This document shows, one piece after another, positions 6,469 to 13,091 of a DNA stretch of 15,653 nucleotides; position 1 is the first letter of the stretch, and every line of letters begins with the position of its first letter. A program made the position numbers and the translations under genes. Location: assembly GCA_023247575.1 (NCBI GenBank), contig JAHFGE010000024.1:1-15653 (forward strand), in the 5' to 3' direction. The notes below the pieces were generated by a model. That model was not told the DNA's origin, did not search any database, and was given only the letters and a program-made list of their open reading frames with translations. Source of the stretch: Candidatus Omnitrophota bacterium. Its GTDB lineage: Bacteria; Omnitrophota; Gorgyraeia; Zapsychrales; Fredricksoniimonadaceae.

Positions 6469-7473
6469 ATGAAAATCGCGGTTATCGGCGCAGGGGCTAT
6501 TGGCGGTTGTGTCGCTGGCTACTTAAAAAAAGCCGGTGAGGATGTCATTTTAATCGGCCGCAAGGATCAGGTTGATGCGATCAAACAAAAAGGACTAATC
6601 ATCAAGGGCGCCCGAGGCAGCGGAACTATCCATGTGCCGGTGGCAACCCACATGCAGGATCCCTGTGACTTAGTCATTTTTGCCGTTAAAACGCAAGACA
6701 TCGAAGATGCCTTTACTGCTAACAGTGAATTCCTCGATACTGGTTTGGTACTAACCAGCCAGAACGGCGTGCAGGCGGATAACTTACTGATCTCCTATTT
6801 GGAATGTAAGCGTCAGCTTTCGAGCATTGTGATGTTGGGTGCCACTTATGTAAAACCTGGTGAGATCATTTTTAATTTTGAAGGTGATTGGATCATTGGC
6901 CGTCCCTTTACGCCCGTGGATTCAACCACACACAAGGTCGCTGAAGTATTAGGCAAAGCTTTTAAAGTGGTGGTCAGCCCCGATATCATGGGCATGAAGT
7001 ATTTAAAGCTCTTTGTGAATTTCAACAATTGCATTCCGGCGCTGATAGGTAAATCCATGCAAGAAACTTTTGCCGACATGGATTTATGTCGTTTAAGCAT
7101 TATGTTATTAAAAGAGGGAGCGGGGATTATTCAGCATGCCAAGATCGAATTGGCATCTATGCCGGATTTTCCCAAGGAGCGAATTTTGGGACTGACAGGC
7201 ATGCCCATTGAGCAAGCCGCTGGTATTATGAATAAAACTCTTACAGGTTTAAGCAAGGAGCCATTATATGGCTCCATCTTGCAAAGCATTATGCGTGGGA
7301 AAACCAGCGAAATTGATTTTATTAACGGGGAAGTGGTACATTTGGCTAATCGTCTGAAATTACCTTGCCCGCTCAATAATCGCATCGTCGATATGGTGCA
7401 TGAAGTTGAGCGCACCCATAAATTTTTTGCGATAGATCTGGTTAAACAAGAATTTGAATTACAACCGGTTTAA
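6469..7473 (+). CDS. Ketopantoate reductase family (PanE/ApbA-like) oxidoreductase
   Basis: 334 residues from ATG 6469. An in-frame GTG at 6448 would add seven residues encoded by the repeat, and the Rossmann strand begins immediately at MKIAVIGAGAIGG, so I chose the ATG. The NADPH-binding GxGAxG lies at 7-12. The family's active-site Lys is probably Lys180 in YLKLFVN, with Ser259 in YGSILQ and Glu271 in the TSEIDFING block. PanE reduces 2-ketopantoate, but many PanE-like proteins sit in secondary-metabolite clusters with other 2-keto or beta-keto substrates. Between the radical SAM/PCP_red pair and the polyketide genes it is more plausibly a tailoring reductase than a coenzyme A gene; that is inference. 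Confidence 0.85.
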   Translation: MKIAVIGAGAIGGCVAGYLKKAGEDVILIGRKDQVDAIKQKGLIIKGARGSGTIHVPVATHMQDPCDLVIFAVKTQDIEDAFTANSEFLDTGLVLTSQNGVQADNLLISYLECKRQLSSIVMLGATYVKPGEIIFNFEGDWIIGRPFTPVDSTTHKVAEVLGKAFKVVVSPDIMGMKYLKLFVNFNNCIPALIGKSMQETFADMDLCRLSIMLLKEGAGIIQHAKIELASMPDFPKERILGLTGMPIEQAAGIMNKTLTGLSKEPLYGSILQSIMRGKTSEIDFINGEVVHLANRLKLPCPLNNRIVDMVHEVERTHKFFAIDLVKQEFELQPV

Positions 7474-7491
7474 TACGAGGAGAAATCCATC

Positions 7492-7947
7492 ATGAAAACG
7501 AAGACCGCGCAGGATTTAGGATTAAAACGGACCTCATGGATTCCAGAATACTGGAATGATACACAGATTGAGGTGTGGCGCTGTGTGGATGATCATTGGG
7601 ACTTATTGATTACCAAAAATGTCGACGGGTTTATCAAATACATTCATCCGGACATGATTGGCTATGGCCATGAAAGTCCGATTCCTGTTGATCGTCCTTG
7701 GTTACATAAATGGGTGGGCTTTTGGACCAAAAATACAAACATCGCCATTTGCGAATTGCGTCCCATTCAAATTAAAATCCATGGGGACATTGCAATATTG
7801 CAATACCTGATTTTTACAGTTGAAGTCAATGCCGAAGGCGGCAAGCGAGTGATTCGTCGCTATACCATGACATGGAAGAAGGGTTCGGATCGTTGGCAAG
7901 TGATTGGAAGTCATAATAATTTGATGGACGAAACACTTAGACATTAA
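7492..7947 (+). CDS. NTF2/SnoaL-like (DUF4440-type) protein
   Basis: 151 residues with a clear GAGGAG site 10-15 bases upstream of ATG 7492. Sequence order is that of the cone-shaped NTF2-like fold: an N-terminal helix ending in WDLLITKNVDGFIKYIHPD, HESPIPVDRPWLHKWVGFW, then beta strands with DIAILQYLIFTVEV, RRYTMTWKK and WQVIGSHNN. Members include SnoaL polyketide cyclases, isomerases and many uncharacterised small-molecule-binding proteins. Immediately upstream of KSalpha, a role as polyketide cyclase or isomerase is attractive, but the fold alone does not show chemistry. Confidence 0.7.
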   Translation: MKTKTAQDLGLKRTSWIPEYWNDTQIEVWRCVDDHWDLLITKNVDGFIKYIHPDMIGYGHESPIPVDRPWLHKWVGFWTKNTNIAICELRPIQIKIHGDIAILQYLIFTVEVNAEGGKRVIRRYTMTWKKGSDRWQVIGSHNNLMDETLRH

Positions 7948-7954
7948 GAAGGCT

Positions 7955-8008
7955 AACGTCCTGCGAAGCCAAACGCTAAAGCATTTTGGCGAAGCAGGAA
8001 GAGACGTT
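7955..8008 (+). repeat. Long imperfect hairpin ahead of KSalpha
   Basis: Stacked stems AACGTC/GACGTT (7955-7960 and 8003-8008), CTGC/GCAG (7961-7964 and 7994-7997), and GCCAA against TTGGC around an inner GCT/AGC. They are separated by a symmetric gaa/gaa internal loop. It lies between the NTF2-like stop and the AAAGGA ribosome site (8017-8022) of KSalpha at 8030. No T-tract follows, so it is not a standard terminator. It may be an mRNA-stabilising or dispersed repeat structure. Confidence 0.5.
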
Positions 8009-8029
8009 GAGGCATTAAAGGAATATGTT

Positions 8030-9292
8030 ATGAAGAAAAGGCGTGTTGTAGTAACGGGTATTGGCATCATCGCTCCCAATGGCATTGGCAAGGAAGCTTG
8101 TTTCATGGCGATGATTAATGGCATCAGCGCTGTCAGGCGGGTGACGGAATTCGATGTCTCCATTTTTAATACCAAAATCGCTGCTCAGGTCGCGGATTTT
8201 GATCCGATTGCCTTAGGCTTAAGCTTTGAAGAAGCCATGCGGATGGACCGCTATGTGCAATTTGCTTGTGTTTGTGCCCGCATGGCCCTGGAAGATGGCA
8301 AATTAAATTTAAGTAAGGTCGACAAAGAACGCATGGGAGTGTCTTTGGCTAATGCCATTTGCGGCACCAAATATATGGAAGAAGAGTTTGCTTTGGTCAC
8401 CGACAGCGGCACGAAACCTATCAATCCTTTGATTGTGCGGCCTGATCTTTATGATGCCGCCATGTTTAATACGCCTTCCAGTGAGATTTCCGCCAAATAT
8501 GGACTCCAAGGCGTTTGCAACACTATCTCCACTGGCTGTACTGCCGGTACCGATTCTGTGGGCTTTGCTTTTGAGACGGTTTCCGATGGCGATGCCGATG
8601 TGATGATTTGCGGGGCATCGGAAGCCCCGGTGACACCGATTACTTTTGGTGCTTTTGATACGGTCAATGTTTTGTCCGTGCATAATGATGATCCAGCAAA
8701 GGCTAGCCGTCCTTTTGATAATAAACGCAATGGTTTTGTGATTTCCGAAGGGGCCGGCATTCTTATTTGTGAAGAGTTAAACCATGCGCTTAAACGTGGG
8801 GCAAGGATTTATTGTGAAATCACAGGTTTCGGAACTACTTGCAATGCCTATCACATGACGGATTTGCCGCCGGAAGGCGATGCCATGGCCGATAGTATTA
8901 CCCTGGCCATGCAAGATGCCGGAATTAAACCTGGGACCATTGATTACGTTAGCGCCCACGGTTCATCCACTCGGCAAAACGATGTGTTTGAAACCAGTGC
9001 TTATAAAATGTCTTTAGGCGAGCATGCCTATAAGGTGCCGATTTCATCCGTGAAATCCATGATTGGGCATCCTTTGGCGGGCGCTAACGGCATTGAACTG
9101 GCGCTAAGCTCTCTGATGTTTGAGCGCAATATTTTGCCGCCGACGATCAATCAAGAGGAACCGGATCCCCAATGTGATTTGTATTACATTCCTAACAGGG
9201 CGATGGAGAAGAAAGTCAATTGTATTTTAAAAACATCCAGTGGATTTTCGGGGATTCATTCCGCTATGGTATTGCAAAGGTACGAAGGATAG
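8030..9292 (+). CDS. Beta-ketoacyl synthase, KSalpha of a type II polyketide synthase
   Basis: 420 residues, full length for FabF/KSalpha. The catalytic triad is intact: nucleophile Cys170 in STGCTAGTDSVG, His310 in SAHGSST, and His347 in SVKSMIGHPLAGANG with Lys342. It would condense ACP-bound malonyl units onto the growing chain, in the cytoplasm. FabF of fatty-acid synthesis is the alternative. Against that, it is followed after four bases by an inactive KS paralog, and an ACP, a TcmN-type aromatase/cyclase and an SDR lie nearby, whereas fabD, fabG and fabH-type neighbours are missing. The KSalpha/KSbeta reading is therefore favoured. Start ATG 8030 gives MKKRRVVVTG, the standard N terminus. 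Confidence 0.88.
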   Translation: MKKRRVVVTGIGIIAPNGIGKEACFMAMINGISAVRRVTEFDVSIFNTKIAAQVADFDPIALGLSFEEAMRMDRYVQFACVCARMALEDGKLNLSKVDKERMGVSLANAICGTKYMEEEFALVTDSGTKPINPLIVRPDLYDAAMFNTPSSEISAKYGLQGVCNTISTGCTAGTDSVGFAFETVSDGDADVMICGASEAPVTPITFGAFDTVNVLSVHNDDPAKASRPFDNKRNGFVISEGAGILICEELNHALKRGARIYCEITGFGTTCNAYHMTDLPPEGDAMADSITLAMQDAGIKPGTIDYVSAHGSSTRQNDVFETSAYKMSLGEHAYKVPISSVKSMIGHPLAGANGIELALSSLMFERNILPPTINQEEPDPQCDLYYIPNRAMEKKVNCILKTSSGFSGIHSAMVLQRYEG

Positions 9293-9296
9293 AGTC

Positions 9297-10547
9297 ATGG
9301 AAAAGATAGCTATCACAGGTTTAGGCTTTGTTTCTCCCTCGGGAATTGAGAAACGTCAGTTTTGGGCCAATGTGGCTCGTGGCCGCAGCACCATTGAAAA
9401 AATTGAGCGTTTCGATGCTTCACAGTACCCGTCCAGAATCGCCGGACATGTGAAAGAATTAGAAGCTTATAGCAATGTTTCCTCTCGGCTCTTGAAGAAA
9501 ATCGATTTGTTTTCTCACATGGCTCTGGTGGCTTCCGAACTTTGTCTTGAAGATGCGAAAATCAATTTATCCGACGAGGATTTAAAGCGCGTGGGCATTT
9601 TCATGGGTAATGCGTTGGGTGGATGGCTTTATGCAGAAACCGAGCTGCGGGATATGTATCTTGAGGGCCGCGAGGGGGTCAGCCCTTTCATGGCGTCTGC
9701 CTGGTTTCCAGCAGCACCGCAAGGACAAATCTCCATTCATTACGGGATTAAAGGTTTTAGTAAAACTATTGTCGCTGACCGCGCCAGTTCTTTAATGGCC
9801 ATTGCTTACGCCGTTAAAACCATTCTTCGCGGCAAATGTGATTTTATTTTAGCCGGTGGCATGGAAGCGCCGGTGACACCGTATGCGCTTTTGTGCTGCG
9901 TCACCTCAGGGATGTTAACCAAAAACAATGATAATCCTCAAAACGCTTATCGGCCCTTTGATAAAAATCGTGATGGCTTGGCTATTGCCGAAGGATCTGG
10001 TGTGCTTACGCTGGAGCCGTATAGTCGTGTGCTTAAGCGCCACGCGCATGTGTATGCCAATATTGTCGGCTACGCAACAACGACGGATGCGGCTAATCGT
10101 ATTGATCCGGATCAAGACGGTCATCAATTGGCCCGGGCCATCAAGATGGCTTTGGATGATGCGGGGCTTGCTCCTTCCGATATTGATTACATTTGCGCCG
10201 ATGGGGCCGCAACCAAAATCGGCGATATTACCGAGACTAAGGCTATTAAAGAGGCATTGAATAGTTATGCCAAAAAAGTTCCCGTCTCTGCTCCAAAATC
10301 TGTTTTTGGTAATATGCTAGGGGCCAGTGGTGCCTTGGATGTCATCACCACGGTTTTAGCCATGGAGCATAGCACGGTGCCACCAACCATCAATTATCAG
10401 ACACCGGATCCAGAATGTGATTTGGATTATTGTCCTAACAAGGCACAGTCTAAAGAAATTAAAAATGCCATAGTCATCAACCGTGGCCGTGGCGGAATCA
10501 ATTGTGTTTTGATTCTTCAAAAGAATCAAAACACCTCGAAGCCGTAG
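9297..10547 (+). CDS. KSbeta/chain-length-factor-like ketosynthase lacking the catalytic residues
   Basis: 416 residues from ATG 9297, with AAGGA upstream; the frame is open from 9240 but that part lies in KSalpha. It aligns with KSalpha throughout, including the N terminus, the APVTP block and the PPTIN...PDP..D C-terminal block. The active-site Cys is Arg162 (TIVADRASSLM), the first His is Asp302 (CADGAAT) and the second His is Asn339 (KSVFGNMLGASG); only Lys334 is kept. Actinobacterial chain-length factors replace the Cys, commonly by Gln, and set chain length as a heterodimer with KSalpha. Arg here is unusual. It is translationally adjacent to KSalpha. An inverted repeat lies over its last codons. 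Confidence 0.85.
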   Translation: MEKIAITGLGFVSPSGIEKRQFWANVARGRSTIEKIERFDASQYPSRIAGHVKELEAYSNVSSRLLKKIDLFSHMALVASELCLEDAKINLSDEDLKRVGIFMGNALGGWLYAETELRDMYLEGREGVSPFMASAWFPAAPQGQISIHYGIKGFSKTIVADRASSLMAIAYAVKTILRGKCDFILAGGMEAPVTPYALLCCVTSGMLTKNNDNPQNAYRPFDKNRDGLAIAEGSGVLTLEPYSRVLKRHAHVYANIVGYATTTDAANRIDPDQDGHQLARAIKMALDDAGLAPSDIDYICADGAATKIGDITETKAIKEALNSYAKKVPVSAPKSVFGNMLGASGALDVITTVLAMEHSTVPPTINYQTPDPECDLDYCPNKAQSKEIKNAIVINRGRGGINCVLILQKNQNTSKP

Positions 10548-10557
10548 GCTGAGAGGT
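10506..10557 (+). terminator. Inverted repeats over the KSbeta stop, possible terminator/attenuator
   Basis: A perfect 12-bp inverted repeat (10506-10517 against 10521-10532, loop CAA) lies in the last KSbeta codons. It is followed by a second hairpin, ACCTC...GCC against GGC...GAGGT (10533-10557), across the stop codon. There is no clean T-tract. Together with the following leader element they separate KSbeta from the ACP gene, so partial termination or RNA processing here is plausible but unproven. Confidence 0.4.
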
Positions 10558-10566
10558 CTAATATTT

Positions 10567-10628
10567 GACCCCTCGCTGTAAGCTCGGGGTTAATTTGTCC
10601 CGAATCTAATCGGGACTAAATTAAGGAG
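10567..10628 (+). promoter_or_regulatory. Two-hairpin leader element, copy 2
   Basis: It is close to 90% identical to the element at 4543. Hairpin 1 pairs ACCCC (10568-10572) with GGGGT (10586-10590). Hairpin 2 pairs TTAATTTGTCCCGA with TCGGGACTAAATTAA (10610-10624), with one bulged A. The loop differs from copy 1 but the stem is kept: copy 1 has a T-G pair where copy 2 has C-G. The stem again ends in the AGGAG ribosome site (10624-10628), here for the ACP gene at 10636. Same placement and conserved pairing point to an RNA-level role or to a repeat family that supplies ribosome sites. Confidence 0.6.
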
Positions 10629-10635
10629 AAAGGTT

Positions 10636-10926
10636 ATGCAGATACAAATTGATTTAGAAAACAAAATTAAAAGCATCTTCAAGAAGGTGCTGGATATTAA
10701 AGAAAGTGAAATCGTCCCGGGTGCCAAGCTGGATGAATCATTGGGGATTGACTCGACGGAAATGGTGGAAATTTCCGTGGCCATAAAGAAGGAATTAGGC
10801 CTTCCTTTAAAAGATAATGAACTAAAAAAAACGCAGTCATTCAATGAGATCGTTACGGTTTTAAAATCCAAGGGTGGGACGACCGGTGGTACCGGGACTC
10901 ATTCATGTGGTTGCTGCGGCCATTAA
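10636..10926 (+). CDS. Acyl carrier protein with Cys-rich tail
   Basis: 96 residues. The first ~78 are a standard acyl carrier protein: helix 1, then LDESLGIDSTEMVE with the phosphopantetheine attachment Ser40, then helix II (MVEISVAIKKELG). The last residues, after a Gly/Thr spacer, read HSCGCCGH (89-96), which is not part of the usual ~80-residue ACP and could bind a metal or form disulfides. It is the carrier expected for the KSalpha/KSbeta pair. A strong AAGGAG ribosome site is supplied by the hairpin leader; the gene is followed 11 bases later by a CdiI_2-like gene. A fatty-acid ACP is the alternative, but tail and location favour the polyketide role. Confidence 0.9.
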   Translation: MQIQIDLENKIKSIFKKVLDIKESEIVPGAKLDESLGIDSTEMVEISVAIKKELGLPLKDNELKKTQSFNEIVTVLKSKGGTTGGTGTHSCGCCGH

Positions 10927-10937
10927 TGAGGTGATAT

Positions 10938-11381
10938 ATGGATTTGATTGATTTTGACACCACAAAGACTTTGGAAGAATTGGAAATGGGCAGGAAAGAA
11001 GGGTATCATCAGGCAGGGTCTTCAGTTTTTAAGGCCCATAAGTTGCGGAAAAAAGCCTTGAAGAATTTTTCAAATGAAGAACTCTGTTTGATGGTAACGC
11101 AAAATAGCAGCCTGAAATATATGGTGCCCTTAGCTATTCAACGTCTGCAGGTAGATTCTTTAATTAAGGGAGACGGTTATGAAGGCGATTTGTTGAATGC
11201 TGTTTTGACTGTTGAGAAGAAGTTTTGGATAGAGGATTTGAAAGGTTGTATTTCTATGCTTGAAGCAATCATCAAAACAGCTTTAGCCATAGCCAATTCC
11301 AAACCTTTTGACTATGAAAAATTCTTACAGAATTCAAAAGGTGCGATTAACATCTTTAAAACTAACGTCGGTTTGATATGA
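10938..11381 (+). CDS. CdiI_2-like (contact-dependent inhibition immunity) protein
   Basis: 147 residues, ATG 10938 with GAGGTGA upstream. The central part (43-97) fits the immunity-family pattern as I remember it: FSNEELCLMVTQNSSL, then MVPLAIQRL, then GDGYEGDLLNAVL and a closing FW. The family protects cells from a CDI toxin by binding it, and is usually encoded next to cdiA. Here no toxin gene is seen. The gene sits between ACP and cyclase, and its stop overlaps the cyclase start (ATGA), so it is co-translated with polyketide genes. It may have been recruited as an adaptor or self-protection factor, or be an orphan. The family call rests on remembered motif order and needs a profile search. 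Confidence 0.55.
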   Translation: MDLIDFDTTKTLEELEMGRKEGYHQAGSSVFKAHKLRKKALKNFSNEELCLMVTQNSSLKYMVPLAIQRLQVDSLIKGDGYEGDLLNAVLTVEKKFWIEDLKGCISMLEAIIKTALAIANSKPFDYEKFLQNSKGAINIFKTNVGLI

Positions 11382-12178
11382 AAATTATCGATTTAAGCTT
11401 ACCCATCGATGATACTTTAGTTGAAACTCATACGGCAACCATAGAGCGTATAACACACCAGGCAGGCGTAAAGCATTTTAATTGGGTAGTGATGAGCAAA
11501 CAGCCGGGTGGGCAAGAGCGTTTTGACAAGGGCGAGCGGGTGGCAACGGCGGAAGAAATCCCTGATGGCGAAATGCTTTCCCTGGAAGTGGTTAATTCTT
11601 CCGTGCATATGGGATCTCATGTGGATGCGCCGTTTCATTATGGCAGTATGTGTGAAGGCAAACCTGCTAAACAGATTATGGATGTTCCCTTAGAGTGGTG
11701 TTATGGCCCGGGTGTGGTCTTAAATTTTACACATTTAAAATTCCCTGATGCCATCGGCAAAGACCATGTCATAGCTGCGCTGAAGAAGATCAACTATCAA
11801 TTGAGGCCCATGGATATCGTGCTCATTTACACCGGCGGGGACAAATTGCTAGGCACGGACGATTATGTGAATAAATATGTCGGCTGTACCCCTGATGCGA
11901 TTGAATTTTTACTAGATCAAGGTATTAAGATGATGGGTATTGATACCATTGGCCTTGACCGTCCATGCTTTTTGATGTTTAAGGAATTCTTAAGCACGAA
12001 GGATAAAAGCAAGATTTGGCCCTGCCATTTTCTTGGCCGTCGTCGTGAATATTGCCATATGGAACGGTTGGGGAATTTAGGGGCAATACCAAAGCCTTTT
12101 GGATTTACGATTAGCTGTTTGCCTGTGAAGGTAAGAAATGCGGGAGCAGGTTGGGCAAGGGTGGTAGCTATCTTATAA
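11378..12178 (+). CDS. PF04199 cyclase / kynurenine-formamidase-like metal hydrolase
   Basis: 266 residues, start overlapping the previous stop by four bases. The metal-binding motif HMGSHVDAPFH (77-87) matches the family HxGTHxDxPxH with Ser for Thr. A GIDTIGLDRP block follows, and the C terminus has the ERLGNL...P..F family pattern. The family includes kynurenine formamidases, isatin hydrolases and cyclases of aromatic polyketide pathways such as DpsY-type ring cyclases. In this neighbourhood a late ring cyclisation or lactone/ring hydrolysis is the likely job. A hydrolase of other small molecules remains possible. Confidence 0.85.
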   Translation: MKIIDLSLPIDDTLVETHTATIERITHQAGVKHFNWVVMSKQPGGQERFDKGERVATAEEIPDGEMLSLEVVNSSVHMGSHVDAPFHYGSMCEGKPAKQIMDVPLEWCYGPGVVLNFTHLKFPDAIGKDHVIAALKKINYQLRPMDIVLIYTGGDKLLGTDDYVNKYVGCTPDAIEFLLDQGIKMMGIDTIGLDRPCFLMFKEFLSTKDKSKIWPCHFLGRRREYCHMERLGNLGAIPKPFGFTISCLPVKVRNAGAGWARVVAIL

Positions 12179-12207
12179 AAAGGAAGGCCGCGATGTTCTT
12201 GCGGCCT

Positions 12208-12245
12208 CCGGTAGCTTAGAGCTGCTCTTTCGTGACTAATAAAAG
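12208..12245 (+). repeat. Partial tRNA 5'-half copy in inverted orientation
   Basis: CCGGTAGCTTA (12208-12218) and GCTCTTTCGTGAC (12223-12235), then a looser AAAAG, match in order the 5' half of the minus-strand tRNA at 12322-12395. The D-loop part between them is shortened. No T arm or 3' acceptor strand follows, so it cannot be a working tRNA. It forms a long inverted repeat with the tRNA gene. Confidence 0.65.
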
Positions 12246-12273
12246 TATATCAGACACTACTGTTCTTTGCAAT

Positions 12274-12316
12274 AAAAATGCGGTCTTAAAGATGCTTTCG
12301 GATCACCCTTAAGACC
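12274..12316 (-). terminator. Likely intrinsic terminator of the tRNA gene
   Basis: Read on the minus strand, GGTCTTAA...TTAAGACC (positions 12316 down to 12282) forms an 8-bp stem with a 19-nt loop, followed shortly by a T-rich GCATTTTTATTG. It sits six bases past the tRNA 3' end, as expected for a Rho-independent terminator of a single tRNA unit. Confidence 0.55.
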
Positions 12317-12321
12317 TTCAG

Positions 12322-12395
12322 CGCCCCGGGCCGGATTCGAACCAGCATCATCTTTTTCGTCACGAAAGAGCTTTATCCAATTAAGCTACCGGGGC
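12322..12395 (-). tRNA. tRNA gene, apparent anticodon GAC (Val), uncertain identity
   Basis: The minus strand gives a full cloverleaf: acceptor GCCCCGG/CCGGGGC (seven pairs), D arm GCTT/AAGC with loop AATTGGATA, 5-nt variable region, and T arm GCTGG-TTCGAAT-CCGGC. The anticodon stem is CTTTC/AAAAG with one C-A mismatch beside the loop, and loop GTGACGA places U33 before GAC. G32, G37 and G73 are not typical of tRNA-Val, and the D loop looks more like tRNA-Arg, so the amino acid is doubtful and the gene may be decaying. No CCA is encoded. Confidence 0.75.
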
Positions 12396-12397
12396 AC

Positions 12398-12422
12398 TAA
12401 ATTGATGATTGTATTATCGTAA
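12398..12422 (+). repeat. 25-nt direct repeat, left copy
   Basis: It starts TAAATTGATGATT and ends ATCGTAA, and matches 12576-12600 at 23 of 25 positions. This copy lies just upstream of the minus-strand tRNA and contains GATAAT on that strand, a fair -10 box, about 18 bases from the tRNA 5' end. It may be the tRNA promoter. Confidence 0.65.
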
Positions 12423-12465
12423 ATGTTTAGCTCTTTGAGAGGATCGGCGAGGTCAAAATTTTATT

Positions 12466-12546
12466 GTCACCCCCGAATGTTTTAATCGGGGGTCCAGTAA
12501 ATGGTATTTCTCGTCTGGATTCCCGATAAAAGCATTCGGGAATGAC
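12466..12546 (+). repeat. MITE-like nested inverted repeat
   Basis: A 32-nt arm at 12466-12497 (begins GTCACCCCCGAATG, ends GGTCCAG) is inverted at 12515-12546 (begins CTGGATTCCCG, ends AATGAC) with a 17-nt spacer. Each arm is itself a hairpin: CCCCCGA...TCGGGGG on the left and TTCCCGA...TCGGGAA on the right. The CTGGATTCCCG...CGGGAATGAC type is a familiar dispersed repeat in bacterial genomes. The element has no coding capacity and sits between the two 25-nt repeats. Confidence 0.75.
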
Positions 12547-12575
12547 ATAATTTCTTTCAATCAGCTAAACAAATA

Positions 12576-12600
12576 TAAATTGATGATTATATTATCATAA
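12576..12600 (+). repeat. 25-nt direct repeat, right copy
   Basis: Second copy of the sequence at 12398-12422, differing by two G-to-A changes. It contains a small dyad, ATGAT...ATCAT, and a CATAAT that could be a -10 box for the downstream gene. It lies 41 bases upstream of the aromatase/cyclase start. Confidence 0.65.
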
Positions 12601-12641
12601 TTTGATTATTTATCAATATTAATTTAGCAAAGGGAGGAGAT

Positions 12642-13091
12642 ATGGGGCACACAGTCAACTCAATAGTCATCAACGCACCATACGAATTAGTTTTTGATAT
12701 TTCCAATCAAATTGAACGTTGGACAGAACTTTTTGGCAAAGAATATGCCAAGGCGGATGTCTTAGAGCGTAAGGGGAATGAAATTACTTTCCGTTTGACC
12801 GACGAGGATGGCAAGTCCTGGGTGTCTAAACGCTGGCTGTACAAAGATTTGAAATTTGCTTATGCCTCACGCTTCGAACCGATGTTTCCGTTTAAATACA
12901 TGAAGATTGTCTGGCTGTATACGGAAACACCAGAGGGCATCAAGATGGCCTGGATTCAGGATTTTGAAATGGATCCTAAGTTTACAAAATTTACAGCGGA
13001 ACAAATTGAAGGGTTTATCAATAAGCATTCGCAGGACAATATGAAGATTTTTAAGAAAGTTATCGAAGCCGAAGCGCAGGTGTCCAAGTAG
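12642..13091 (+). CDS. TcmN/WhiE-type polyketide aromatase/cyclase (SRPBCC fold)
   Basis: 149 residues with a strong GGGAGGAG site. The sequence follows Streptomyces TcmN ARO/CYC closely as I recall it: NSIVINAPYELVFDISNQIE (6-25) opens the START-like fold, then W27, WVSKR (60-64), FKYM.IVW (84-91) and WIQDFEM. Arg64 and Arg77 fall exactly 13 residues apart, as do the functionally important Arg69 and Arg82 of TcmN. Such proteins bind the linear poly-beta-ketone in an internal cavity and direct first-ring closure and dehydration to an aromatic ring. It is the strongest sign that the KS pair makes an aromatic polyketide. TcmN-like monodomain proteins usually act on non-reduced chains (C9-C14 closure), which may conflict with the SDR as an early ketoreductase. 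Confidence 0.85.
   Translation: MGHTVNSIVINAPYELVFDISNQIERWTELFGKEYAKADVLERKGNEITFRLTDEDGKSWVSKRWLYKDLKFAYASRFEPMFPFKYMKIVWLYTETPEGIKMAWIQDFEMDPKFTKFTAEQIEGFINKHSQDNMKIFKKVIEAEAQVSK

Larger units (their letters stand above)
12179..12641. other. 463-bp intergenic region between cyclase and aromatase/cyclase genes
   Basis: No protein gene is evident. It holds, left to right: a GC hairpin (AGGCCGC 12185-12191 against GCGGCCT 12201-12207) with no T-tract, an inverted partial tRNA copy (12208-12245), a minus-strand terminator (12274-12316), a minus-strand tRNA gene (12322-12395), a 25-nt repeat, a nested inverted repeat (12466-12546), the second 25-nt repeat, and an AT-rich stretch with the GGGAGGAG ribosome site of the next gene. 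The promoter of the next operon is presumably in the AT-rich part, but I cannot fix its boxes. Confidence 0.7.

Noticed and set aside
8030..10926. Ordinary fatty-acid synthesis genes (fabF, acpP)
   Set aside because: Two adjacent KS genes, the second without catalytic residues, plus a TcmN-type aromatase/cyclase nearby and no fabD, fabG or fabH set, fit a type II PKS better.
4611..12178. Ladderane or aryl-polyene cluster
   Set aside because: A radical SAM next to KS genes raised the idea, but the aromatase/cyclase and KSbeta pattern argue for aromatic polyketides, and the desaturases, thioesterase or dehydratase genes expected for those pathways are absent.
12185..12207. Intrinsic terminator after the PF04199 cyclase gene
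   Set aside because: The GC stem is good but it is followed by CCGGTAGC rather than a T-tract, so I list it only as a hairpin in the intergenic entry.
12466..12546. CRISPR array
   Set aside because: The repeats are inverted, only two in number and separated by 17 bases; no cas genes are present.
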